A stretch of DNA of 5,829 nucleotides, taken from the NCBI GenBank assembly GCA_019415985.1, contig DXYE01000149.1:1-5829 (forward strand), given 5' to 3'. Below are positions 1 to 5,082 of this stretch, in pieces (position 1 is the stretch's first letter; every line of letters begins with the position of its first letter). Source of the DNA: Clostridiales bacterium. Lineage in GTDB: Bacteria > Bacillota > Clostridia > Oscillospirales > CAG-272. A program made the translations under genes and the position numbers. Below the pieces are notes generated by a model, which was not told the origin of the DNA, did not search any database, and was given only the letters and a program-made list of their open reading frames with translations.

Positions 1-12
1 GGAGTCTTTCAT
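1..12 (-). CDS. 5' end of an unidentified gene (first four codons)
   Basis: Only the start of this gene is inside the window. Reading leftward, ATG at 12-10 is followed by AAA GAC TCC (Met-Lys-Asp-Ser) and the frame runs off the edge. The start is supported by a strong ribosome site, GGAGG at 24-20 (within GGGAGGTGAG at 25-16), seven bases upstream of ATG. Four residues cannot identify a product. It points away from the relaxase end and lies beyond the cargo terminators, so it probably belongs to the backbone of the mobile element; that is inference. Confidence 0.45.
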
Positions 13-163
13 TTTCTCACCTCCCTTCGCAGCCCGCAGGTGCGGGGGTGGTGATCTTCTCCCTTTCGCCTCAGTAATCCAGGGATGGCAATTTTGGCAA
101 CCGCGAAAGAGAAAAAAATTTTTATGAAAGGCTCCGCAGTATGGCGGAGGCTCGCATAAACAG
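13..163 (-). other. Hairpin-rich untranslated leader of the gene at the left edge
   Basis: This stretch lies between a minus-strand terminator and the start codon at 12, and shows no convincing gene. Reading the minus strand, it holds a hairpin with CTCCGC/GCGGAG arms (149-144 with 137-132, six-base loop), an AT-rich run with seven T's, a longer-range pairing of CTTTCGC (109-103) with GCGAAAG (69-63), and a short CCCGC/GCGGG hairpin (46-42 with 37-33) just upstream of the ribosome site. TTGCCA also occurs twice, nine bases apart, inside the large loop. The structures could control expression of the downstream gene, but no known riboswitch class is recognised. Confidence 0.35.
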
Positions 164-198
164 AAAAAGGCGCCCTCCTGCAGAACGCAGAAAGGCGC
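164..198 (-). terminator. Factor-independent terminator, minus strand
   Basis: On the minus strand a 12-bp stem (GCGCCTTTCTGC at 198-187 pairing with GCAGGAGGGCGC at 181-170, two G-T wobbles) closes a five-base loop. It is followed by C and five T's at 168-164. It would end transcripts coming from the right before they reach the gene at the left edge, so that gene probably needs its own promoter or is controlled by read-through. Confidence 0.7.
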
Positions 199-218
199 AA
201 ATGAATTAATCGAAGTAT

Positions 219-329
219 TTACATGATTACATAGTTCATATTTATGGGCGGAGCAGGTCCCGGTGGTGGCCGGGCTTTTTTTGACAGGTAGTTTTCTGTC
301 CTAATTTGTCGAAACGTTCTTTGCTTCAT
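219..329 (-). CDS. Possible 36-residue peptide, unidentified
   Basis: An ATG at 329-327 opens a 36-codon frame ending in TAA at 221-219. An AAGGGAG ribosome-site-like sequence lies about six bases upstream, partly in the loop and 3' arm of a 7-bp hairpin that abuts the start codon. The peptide has a basic N-terminus (KQRTFRQIR), then a proline-rich run (ARPPPGPAPP), and no membrane segment. The frame sits between two minus-strand terminators (ending near 390, starting at 198), so it would be a self-contained unit. Against it: no clear promoter is visible, the proline run comes from a terminator-like GC-rich repeat on the other strand, and I do not recognise the sequence. It may be chance. Confidence 0.25.
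   Translation of the reverse strand: MKQRTFRQIRTENYLSKKARPPPGPAPPINMNYVIM
259..282 (+). terminator. Terminator-like hairpin, plus strand
   Basis: On the plus strand CCCGG (259-263) pairs with CCGGG (270-274) around a six-base loop, followed by C and seven T's (276-282). The form fits a short factor-independent terminator, but the stem is only 5 bp and no plus-strand gene is seen upstream. It overlaps the possible 36-codon frame on the opposite strand, so at most one of the two readings is likely to matter. Confidence 0.35.
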
Positions 330-352
330 GGCGGCTCCCTTCATAAGCCGCC
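330..352 (-). promoter_or_regulatory. Hairpin at the start of the possible small ORF
   Basis: GGCGGCT and AGCCGCC form a perfect 7-bp stem (352-346 with 336-330) with a nine-base loop. On the minus strand the 3' arm ends directly before the ATG at 329, and the loop plus arm contain the AAGGGAG ribosome-site-like sequence, so folding could hide it. The sequence CGGCGGCTTATGAAG here nearly repeats CGGCGGCTTTGAAG in the terminator at 398-429, so the two arms could exchange partners. Regulatory meaning is inference. Confidence 0.3.
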
Positions 353-389
353 GTAATCTTTAGCGTGTGGTCGTCATTCCTTCGAGGGT

Positions 390-429
390 ATAAAAGAGCG
401 GCGGCCCTGAATTTCTTCAAAGCCGCCGC
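390..429 (-). terminator. Factor-independent terminator with GAAA loop, minus strand
   Basis: On the minus strand a continuous 14-bp stem (429-416 with 411-398; the first eight pairs are GCGGCGGC with GCCGCCGC and two pairs are G-T wobbles) is capped by a GAAA tetraloop and followed by TCTTTTAT (397-390). This is a stable terminator. It would stop any transcript that escapes the operon terminator further right. Confidence 0.6.
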
Positions 430-454
430 GATAGAATTATGGCATGGTGATTGT

Positions 455-495
455 CTGCTGAACGACGGCTTTTTTCTTTTGCCGTCGTCCGGCAG
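455..495. terminator. 15-bp imperfect hairpin, possible terminator
   Basis: CTGCTGAACGACGGC (455-469) can pair with GCCGTCGTCCGGCAG (481-495) over 15 positions, with one mismatch and one wobble, around an 11-base loop that is almost all T on the plus strand. Six T's follow on the plus strand at 501-506, after a five-base gap; no T-run follows on the minus strand. It could stop plus-strand transcription toward the operon's 3' end or be a remnant of an element end. Direction is uncertain. Confidence 0.35.
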
Positions 496-504
496 AACAA
501 TTTT

Positions 505-687
505 TTATTGAAGAAGTGTTATTGGAGAAGCAGAATAAAAAACAATCATACTGTCATAAGTTGATTCAGGAATAATTGTAGTAGTGTATGCGGACGATAT
601 TAGTTTTTGCCATTCTGTCAGACTATCCAGTTCATAGGAAATCACCCCTTCCTTGATGATACAAATAAATAGAAAGCCGATAACCAC
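505..687 (-). other. Possible gene remnant downstream of the cargo operon
   Basis: A 60-codon open frame (GTG at 687-685, stop at 505) follows the operon terminator, but its first codons lie inside that terminator and no good ribosome site precedes the GTG. A strong AGGAAGGGGTGA ribosome site does occur near 638-650, upstream of an ATG in a different frame that stops after five codons (Met-Asn-Trp-Ile-Val). A strong start followed at once by a stop, with a longer open frame running alongside, is what a frameshifted or truncated gene start could look like. I recognise no family in either frame, and it may be non-coding. Confidence 0.15.
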
Positions 688-715
688 AAGGGAATTGCCT
701 TGCGTGTTATCGGCT
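661..715 (-). terminator. Terminator of the regulator-transporter operon
   Basis: On the minus strand AGCCGATAAC (715-706) pairs perfectly with GTTATCGGCT (684-675). An inner GCAAGG/CCTTGT pairing extends the stem past a small internal loop, and a T-rich tail (TTTCTATTTATTTG, 674-661) follows. The TAA stop of the Cys-rich KTR gene (709-707) lies inside the left arm, so the terminator is built into the end of the last gene. It is the obvious 3' end of the cargo operon. Confidence 0.75.
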
Positions 716-895
716 CTGCGTCTGTGCGTCTGGCTCTTTGATAACTGTGATATTCAGTTGTTTTACATTGATTAGCGTTTCTTGCCTGCATTTCGGACAG
801 TATAGAGGAAAGTTTTTGAGTTCTGTATTTTCTCGCAACCGTATTCGTGTTTTATTTTTGCAGACAGGACATAATAGCCATTTTTCAGTTTTCAT
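707..895 (-). CDS. Cys-rich KTR domain small zinc-ribbon protein
   Basis: This 62-residue protein has two CxxC knuckles, CPVC at 9-12 and CPKC at 33-36, expected to bind one zinc ion, and the KTR motif at 15-17. The knuckles, the LYCPKCRQETLINVKQL segment and the EPDAQTQSR tail match what I know of the Cys-rich KTR family, small proteins found next to resistance genes in Tn916-like and related mobile elements. Their function is not established. The ATG overlaps the kinase stop by 11 bases, so it is probably translated by coupling from the upstream gene; an AAGGG sequence about 12 bases upstream is a weak ribosome site. It is the last gene of the operon, and its stop codon is inside the terminator. 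Family assignment is firm; role unknown. Confidence 0.87.
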   Translation of the reverse strand: MKTEKWLLCPVCKNKTRIRLRENTELKNFPLYCPKCRQETLINVKQLNITVIKEPDAQTQSR

Positions 896-1826
896 ATCTA
901 TTTGTCCCTTTTAAGCAAAGTGTAAAACGAAGTCGCGGCGTTTCTTTCCCTTCGCCATTGATTAAATCAGCAGTCAATGAACCAGCCATTTCTTCCGCAA
1001 GACATTTTGCAATCGTCAATCCCAATCCCGTTCCTCCTTTATTTCTTGAAGTATCTGCCATATAAAAGCGATCAAATAGGTGTGGAATATTATCTGCATT
1101 TGCTTTTAACGTGTCATTTTCAAAAATAATATACACCAACGTTCCGTTTTTCTGTATAGAGATATTCAGAAAATGGTTCGCATATCTTCCTGCATTTTGA
1201 AATAGATTGGAAAAAATACGCTCTAAAGCGGTCGTTTCCCCCTCAACCCATACAGGATGATTTGGAAAGTCTGTTTTCACTTGTAACACAGCTTTTTCTA
1301 ACATCATGCAGTTTTCCGCAAATACTTCCCGCAAGGTTCTTCCTACATCGATTTCTTCTATTTTAATTTCATAATCGTTAGCATTTAAGCGGGAATAATC
1401 ATAAAATTGCGAAATTAGTATTTCCATAGAACGGGCCTTCCGTTCTATAATGTCAAGCATTTCCTTCTGATCGGCAGTAAACGACAGGCGTTGCTTCTGA
1501 AGAAAACCCAAATAACCAAGTATAACCGTTAAAGGTGTCCTCAAATCGTGGCTAATGGCTTCGATTTCTGCTTGAAATTCGCTTTCGCGTTTTGCATAGT
1601 CTTTTCGTTCGCTACGTATTGCGTCTAACGTGCAGTTTATTGAATTCAAAAGAGTTTCCAAATCATGATCTGGCAAGGGCAAATGTAAAACTTGATTTTG
1701 CTTCAAGTCTTTTTGTATGACCTGTAATTGTTCGCTGGTTTCTTTCAGAGCCTTTTTAAGCAAATAAAATCTGAATGCAAAATAGGCAGCCAATACCAAA
1801 ACAAGCGTCAATAGGATAACAGTCAT
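885..1826 (-). CDS. Sensor histidine kinase with one membrane segment
   Basis: This 313-residue protein is the probable phosphodonor for the response regulator encoded upstream. One hydrophobic segment (about 2-22) anchors it in the membrane; a charged linker with probable helical coiled character follows (24-90). The H-box ISHDLRTPLT has the predicted phosphorylated His93. The catalytic domain shows an N-box around N207-N211, a degenerate G1-like FENDTL (235-240), the F-box region LFDRFYMAD (250-258) and the G2 box GGTGLGLTIAK (264-274). No extracellular sensing domain is present, so the signal must be sensed in the membrane or through a partner such as the neighbouring transporter; that is inference from known peptide-antibiotic systems. 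The ATG has an excellent GGGAGGTGA site, and the gene starts 32 bases after the permease stop. Cognate partner and ligand are inferred. Confidence 0.93.
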   Translation of the reverse strand: MTVILLTLVLVLAAYFAFRFYLLKKALKETSEQLQVIQKDLKQNQVLHLPLPDHDLETLLNSINCTLDAIRSERKDYAKRESEFQAEIEAISHDLRTPLTVILGYLGFLQKQRLSFTADQKEMLDIIERKARSMEILISQFYDYSRLNANDYEIKIEEIDVGRTLREVFAENCMMLEKAVLQVKTDFPNHPVWVEGETTALERIFSNLFQNAGRYANHFLNISIQKNGTLVYIIFENDTLKANADNIPHLFDRFYMADTSRNKGGTGLGLTIAKCLAEEMAGSLTADLINGEGKETPRLRFTLCLKGTNRYEN

Positions 1827-1858
1827 GCCCTCACCTCCCTAATCAAAAATATGGATTA

Positions 1859-2629
1859 TCAGAACTCTTTTTTTCGCAAACTGACTATTCCGCAAATACT
1901 AAAAACAACAATTCCAATAAAACCGGAAATCAAGCATTTAGCAAGCCCGTCTGCCGTATTCCAAATAGGCGCACACACGGTTTGATTAACTTGCATACCG
2001 CTAAGGAAGTTCTGAGGTAGCCACATAGCAATTCCTCTGACAGGTTCAATTACAAGACTGATATAAAAGAGAACTTGGGGAACAAAATTCATAATACAAA
2101 GCCAATAGATAATTCCCGTAGAACCTTTGTCGAAATAATTCACTATAAATATACTTAAAATCAGAGAGGATATAGCACTGGGTATCATGACCAAAGACTC
2201 AATAACTAAATCCATTGCAGTGACGGGACCCACTACTTCCAACAAAAGTTGCGCACTTATAATATAGATTATAATCGTACAAAACAGCATAGCTGCTGAT
2301 ACAAACAAACAAACAACAATTTGTCCAAGGAATATTTTTTCTCTCGAAAGACCTGTACAAATAACATTCTTCAGATTTCCATTTTTCTTATTTCCTTCAT
2401 AGAACACAAACACCATAAAAAGTGCAGCATAGCAAAAAATCATCGGGTTTGCTACAACGTTGTAATAGGAATAAGATGTAGTGGCATATGGGAAATTTGA
2501 ATCTACATATGCAAGACAATATAACAATATATTTACAATTACTGGAGCGAGCACAAAGGCAAAACCAACCGTATATAACGCATACGAATGTGTAAGTCTA
2601 TATAATTCGCTTTTGATATAATTAAACAT
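1859..2629 (-). CDS. ABC transporter permease, ABC-2/lantibiotic-protection type
   Basis: This 256-residue membrane protein begins with MFNYIKSELYRL, a cytoplasmic amphipathic start common in ABC-2 type permeases. It shows about six hydrophobic segments (near 18-42, 58-78, 100-130, 141-163, 170-194, 231-250) and ends in a basic tail, SLRKKEF. The loop between segments 2 and 3 (NKKNGNLKNVICTGLSREKIFLGQ) resembles the coupling region of this class, where the ATPase docks. It overlaps the ATPase gene by eight bases (ATGTTTAA), with GGGGGAG six bases upstream of its ATG, so the two are translated together. Only one permease gene is present, unlike LanFEG systems with two, so a homodimer is likely. 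The exported substrate is not evident; a peptide antibiotic is the best guess from context. Confidence 0.88.
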   Translation of the reverse strand: MFNYIKSELYRLTHSYALYTVGFAFVLAPVIVNILLYCLAYVDSNFPYATTSYSYYNVVANPMIFCYAALFMVFVFYEGNKKNGNLKNVICTGLSREKIFLGQIVVCLFVSAAMLFCTIIIYIISAQLLLEVVGPVTAMDLVIESLVMIPSAISSLILSIFIVNYFDKGSTGIIYWLCIMNFVPQVLFYISLVIEPVRGIAMWLPQNFLSGMQVNQTVCAPIWNTADGLAKCLISGFIGIVVFSICGIVSLRKKEF

Positions 2630-3545
2630 GACTTGCTCCCCCTTTCAGGTTCATGTAGTAATCTTCCAAAGACTGCTGATGGCGTTGCAGCCCGGTTATC
2701 AGGATTCCTTTGCTGGCGGCCAAACGGCTGTATTCTTCAATTTGTCTTTTTGGGCAGGACAACTGTATAACATGCTCTGGTAAAATCTTATATTCTTCAT
2801 CAGAAAAGCACTGTTCCAGAAGCGCCGCATACGCTTCCACATCAGACACCACAATTTCCAGATAATCTGCGCACTTTTCTTTGAGATCCTTTGAGCTTAT
2901 TTCCTCAATAAGTTTTCCTTTGTGTAAAAAGCCAAACGTAGTGGCGGTTTGTTGAAGTTCCGAAAGAATATGGCTTGACAGTAAAATGGTGATGTTTTTC
3001 TCTTGATTTAGCCGATGCAGTAAATGGCGAAATTCAATAATTCCACTGGGATCAAGGCCGTTAATGGGTTCATCAAGAATGAGAAGCTGCGGCTCTCCAA
3101 TCATGGCAATAGCAAGGCCCAGACGCTGCTTCATGCCCATAGAAAGCTCTTTACATTTGCTCTTTCGCCTTTCCCATAGTCCCACCAATTGTAAAACCTG
3201 TTCTGTACGATCTTTTCCGGGTATTTCTTTGAGAAGTCTGCAATACTCCATATTTTTTTCAACAGACATATTAGGGAAAAAGGCTGGTTCCTCAATCATG
3301 GCACCAATTTGCTTTCTGCACCGCTCAAGGTTTTTTTCTCCTTGTTGCTGAAAAAGGCAAACACTACCTTTTGTGGGCCAAATGTGACCCACAAGTGCTT
3401 TCAAAAGAGTGGTCTTTCCGGCACCATTATCTCCAATAAGGCCATAAATTTCTCCGCGCTTCACATGAATTGATACATCGTTCAATGCAAGCAGTGAGCC
3501 ATAAGACTTCTTAACTTGTATGGTTTCGACAATATATTCTCGCAC
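2622..3545 (-). CDS. ABC transporter ATP-binding protein, BcrA/LanF-like
   Basis: This 307-residue ATPase drives the adjacent permease. Motifs in order: Walker A GDNGAGKTT (38-46), signature LSMGMKQR (134-141), Walker B LLILDEP (154-160), D-loop NGLDPSG (162-168) and H-loop His192 in SSHILSEL. At the Q-loop position it reads IGAMIEEP (80-87), with glutamate instead of glutamine, a trait reported for lantibiotic immunity ATPases (the E-loop). The roughly 90 residues after the nucleotide-binding core match the usual C-terminal extension of BcrA-type proteins. The start is GTG at 3545, chosen because GGAGG (3557-3553) sits seven bases upstream and the conserved core begins directly after. A 111-bp gap with repeats and a promoter candidate separates it from the regulator gene. 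Export of a peptide antibiotic is inference; the ATPase assignment is firm. Confidence 0.93.
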   Translation of the reverse strand: MREYIVETIQVKKSYGSLLALNDVSIHVKRGEIYGLIGDNGAGKTTLLKALVGHIWPTKGSVCLFQQQGEKNLERCRKQIGAMIEEPAFFPNMSVEKNMEYCRLLKEIPGKDRTEQVLQLVGLWERRKSKCKELSMGMKQRLGLAIAMIGEPQLLILDEPINGLDPSGIIEFRHLLHRLNQEKNITILLSSHILSELQQTATTFGFLHKGKLIEEISSKDLKEKCADYLEIVVSDVEAYAALLEQCFSDEEYKILPEHVIQLSCPKRQIEEYSRLAASKGILITGLQRHQQSLEDYYMNLKGGASHV

Positions 3546-3605
3546 TTGTAGTCCTCCAATCCAGGGCAGCTTTTGTTTACTAACACCCTTATATTTACAA
3601 TAGGA

Positions 3606-3634
3606 AGTATAATATAAAACCAGTCAAGAAGTCC
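3606..3634 (-). promoter_or_regulatory. Candidate regulated promoter of the transporter operon
   Basis: In the gap upstream of the ATPase gene the minus strand carries a -10-like TATACT (3611-3606). The hexamer at the right distance for a -35 (3634-3629, GGACTT) is poor and lies within the direct-repeat array. A weak -35 overlapped by regulator sites is the usual layout of a promoter activated by an OmpR/PhoB-type protein. A TATATT at 3616-3611 is an alternative -10. Confidence 0.5.
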
Positions 3635-3661
3635 TCAAGGAATAGTCAAGAAAGTATCAAG
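3618..3661 (-). repeat. Four 11-bp direct repeats, probable response-regulator operator
   Basis: Reading the minus strand, CTTGA starts at 3661, 3650, 3639 and 3628, spaced exactly 11 bases: CTTGATACTTT, CTTGACTATTC, CTTGAGGACTT, CTTGACTGGTT. Three of the four copies extend the match to CTTGACT or CTTGAT. The first copy includes the regulator's own TGA stop. OmpR/PhoB-family regulators bind head-to-tail direct repeats of about 11 bp, one helical turn, so four half-sites would hold two dimers on one face of the DNA. Position just upstream of the transporter promoter supports this. That the regulator at 3657-4358 is the binder is inference. Confidence 0.7.
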
Positions 3662-4358
3662 ATTTTACCAATCGAAACCCAATTCCATAGACAGATTGAA
3701 TATAATCTTCCGTAGCGTCGTGTTCCTTAATTTTCTTCCTTAAATTACTGACATGCACATTAACGGTATGATCTGTGCCATAGTAACCCTCTTGCCAAAC
3801 AAGCTCATATAGGCTTTCTCTTGAATATACTTTTTCAGGGTTTTGAATAAGCAAGTAAAGGATTTCATATTCTCGTGCAGTCAAAGAAAGTTCTTTGCCC
3901 TGTACAATAACTTTTCTTAAATCAGGATATAGCCGTATATTTTTGTAAATAAGCACCTCTGACGCAGTTTCAGTATTTGCAATAAGTCCACTTCGCCGGA
4001 GAGCAGCTTGTACTCTTGCGACAATTTCCTCCGGCTCAAAAGGTTTTGTAATGTAATCATCAGCCCCTATCCGAAGGAGTTCTACTTTATCTTTCAGAGC
4101 ATTTTTAGCAGAAAGTACCAATACGGGTATGTTGCATTTCCGTTCCCCGCGAATTTGACGCAATAATTCTTCGCCAGACATCCCAGGAAGCATTAAATCG
4201 AGCAGCAATAAATCAGGTACACTTTTATCAAAGTAAAACATCGCTTCTGTACCGGAAAAGGCCTGCTCAATTTCATATCCTGCATCTTTAAGAATTTTTT
4301 TCAAAAGATTATTTATATCTGTGTCATCTTCTACAATTAGAAATTTATATTTTGCCAT
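3657..4358 (-). CDS. OmpR-family DNA-binding response regulator
   Basis: This 233-residue regulator is the expected partner of the kinase at 885-1826. The receiver domain (about 1-120) has the acidic pair in VEDD (D11, D12), phosphoacceptor Asp54 in LLLDLMLPG, Ser83 in LVLSA and Lys105 in TKPF. The C-terminal winged-helix domain (about 134-232) has LSLTAREYEILYLL, the recognition region TVNVHVSNLRKKIK and the closing YGIGFRLV. The ATG overlaps the upstream HTH gene by 14 bases and has GGAAAG about nine bases upstream, so the two genes are probably co-translated. It probably binds the 11-bp direct repeats at its own 3' end to turn on the transporter operon. The placement of the regulator far from the kinase, with the transporter between, is less usual but still one block. 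Confidence 0.95.
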   Translation of the reverse strand: MAKYKFLIVEDDTDINNLLKKILKDAGYEIEQAFSGTEAMFYFDKSVPDLLLLDLMLPGMSGEELLRQIRGERKCNIPVLVLSAKNALKDKVELLRIGADDYITKPFEPEEIVARVQAALRRSGLIANTETASEVLIYKNIRLYPDLRKVIVQGKELSLTAREYEILYLLIQNPEKVYSRESLYELVWQEGYYGTDHTVNVHVSNLRKKIKEHDATEDYIQSVYGIGFRLVKS

Positions 4359-4530
4359 TCTTACTTTCCTTTCTTCGTTTGTCCGCTGGTTTTTCTGTAT
4401 CCTTTGGTATCAGCCACATATAACCGAATTTTGACACACCGGGTATGCGACCGTCCTCACAAAGTCTTTGTACTCGTCTTTCGGAAATGCCCCATCTCTT
4501 TGCAGCTTCGGGGCAAGACATATATTCCAT
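4345..4530 (-). CDS. Small excisionase/MerR-like helix-turn-helix protein
   Basis: This 61-residue protein is little more than a DNA-binding domain: YMSCPEAAKRWGISERRVQRLCEDGRIPGVSKFGYMWLIPKD (3-44) has the helix-turn-helix and wing pattern of the HTH_17/excisionase-type family, which also resembles MerR N-termini. A basic tail, KRRKESKNGK, follows. No ligand or dimerisation domain is present. It is the first gene after a strong promoter, with GGAAGG about 11 bases upstream of ATG, and it overlaps the response-regulator start by 14 bases. It is therefore probably a regulator of this operon, possibly acting on the inverted repeat in its own promoter, rather than an excisionase, since no integrase is nearby. 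Family is fairly clear; target is inference. Confidence 0.82.
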   Translation of the reverse strand: MEYMSCPEAAKRWGISERRVQRLCEDGRIPGVSKFGYMWLIPKDTEKPADKRRKESKNGKI

Positions 4531-4566
4531 TTTTCATCTGTCCTTCCCATAAACTTTATCAGTATA

Positions 4567-4595
4567 ATTATATACGGGAGACCGTATAATATCAA
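4567..4595 (-). promoter_or_regulatory. Near-consensus sigma-A promoter of the HTH-regulator operon
   Basis: On the minus strand TTGATA (4595-4590) and a perfect TATAAT (4572-4567) are separated by exactly 17 bases, which is close to the ideal sigma-A promoter. Transcription would start near 4560, giving a leader of about 30 bases before the HTH gene start at 4530. A promoter this good without repression would be strongly active, which makes the inverted repeat in its spacer more meaningful. Confidence 0.78.
4571..4588. promoter_or_regulatory. Inverted repeat in the promoter spacer, probable operator
   Basis: TATACGG and CCGTATA form a perfect 7-bp inverted repeat separated by GAGA. It fills the spacer of the minus-strand promoter and overlaps two bases of the -10. 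A protein bound here would block RNA polymerase, or distort the spacer as MerR-type proteins do (those usually use 19-20 bp spacers, whereas this one is 17). Candidate binders are the small HTH protein and the divergent Xre regulator at 4691. Confidence 0.55.
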
Positions 4596-4690
4596 GTACA
4601 TGAGAATGAATTATTTTGGCTAATTATAGGAACTATATAGACATATTCAGAAGGAAAAGTGAACAGTAAAATGTAACTGGGTGAATGAAT

Positions 4691-5047
4691 ATGTCAAAGA
4701 GACCAGTAGAGAAAATTGACTTCCGCCCGTATGGAGCGGCAATCAAAAAAGCAAGAACCGGGCGCAAGGAATCCCGCAACAAGGCGGGAAATGAGATGTT
4801 CCTCTCTCCCCGATACCTAGCGAACATAGAGAACAAAGGGCAGCACCCAAGCGTCCAAATCTTTTTGGAGCTTATGGCACGCTACCATGTTTCCGTGGAT
4901 CAAATCCTTTTCGGGGAGGCAGTGGACGGCAAGACCACGGCGCGCCGCCAGCTTGATGCTCTGGCCGATGACCTGAATGATACGGAAATCGGAATCATCA
5001 TCGCAACAGCGCGGGCCCTCCTAGACGCCAGAGAGAAGGGGGAATAG
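4691..5047 (+). CDS. Xre-family helix-turn-helix transcriptional regulator
   Basis: This protein of 118 residues (from the chosen start) has an Xre/Cro-type HTH over roughly residues 15-75, including SPRYLANIENKGQHPSVQIF and the VSVDQILFGE strand, typical of regulators in Firmicute conjugative elements. The C-terminal helix (TARRQLDALADDLNDTEIGIIIATARALLDA) probably mediates dimerisation. Start choice: GGTGA at 4680-4684 lies six bases upstream of ATG 4691, whereas the in-frame ATG at 4685 directly abuts it, so 4691 is preferred (4685 would add Met-Asn). It is divergent from the HTH-regulator operon, sharing a region of about 160 bases, and is followed by its own terminator. It probably controls transfer or mobilization genes of the element, or represses the divergent promoter; both are inference. 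Confidence 0.9.
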   Translation: MSKRPVEKIDFRPYGAAIKKARTGRKESRNKAGNEMFLSPRYLANIENKGQHPSVQIFLELMARYHVSVDQILFGEAVDGKTTARRQLDALADDLNDTEIGIIIATARALLDAREKGE

Positions 5048-5082
5048 CCGTGTTCCCGGTACAACTGAACAAAGTATGAAAG

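Noticed and set aside
9..200. 63-codon minus-strand frame with TTG start, ending at the start of the left-edge gene
   Set aside because: It begins inside a strong terminator stem, has no ribosome site, and reads like translated leader structure rather than a protein.
847..1065. Plus-strand 72-codon frame
   Set aside because: It lies antisense to the kinase C-terminus, whose ATP-binding motifs are clear, and is an opposite-strand shadow.
3064..3351. Plus-strand 95-codon frame
   Set aside because: It is antisense to the ATPase Walker B and signature region, with no family resemblance.
4404..4601. Frames on both strands over the small HTH gene
   Set aside because: They conflict with the HTH frame, which has a recognisable domain, a ribosome site and a promoter.
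4669..4676. ATG-TAA start-stop upstream of the Xre gene
   Set aside because: The AAGGA site is poorly spaced, and such a two-codon element is expected by chance in AT-rich sequence.
4785..4800. Possible frameshift in Xre helix 2 because the usual LAEM-like pattern reads AGNE
   Set aside because: The sequence aligns without gaps to the family pattern (SRNK....MFLSPRYLANIENKGQHPS), so it looks like substitutions rather than a frameshift.
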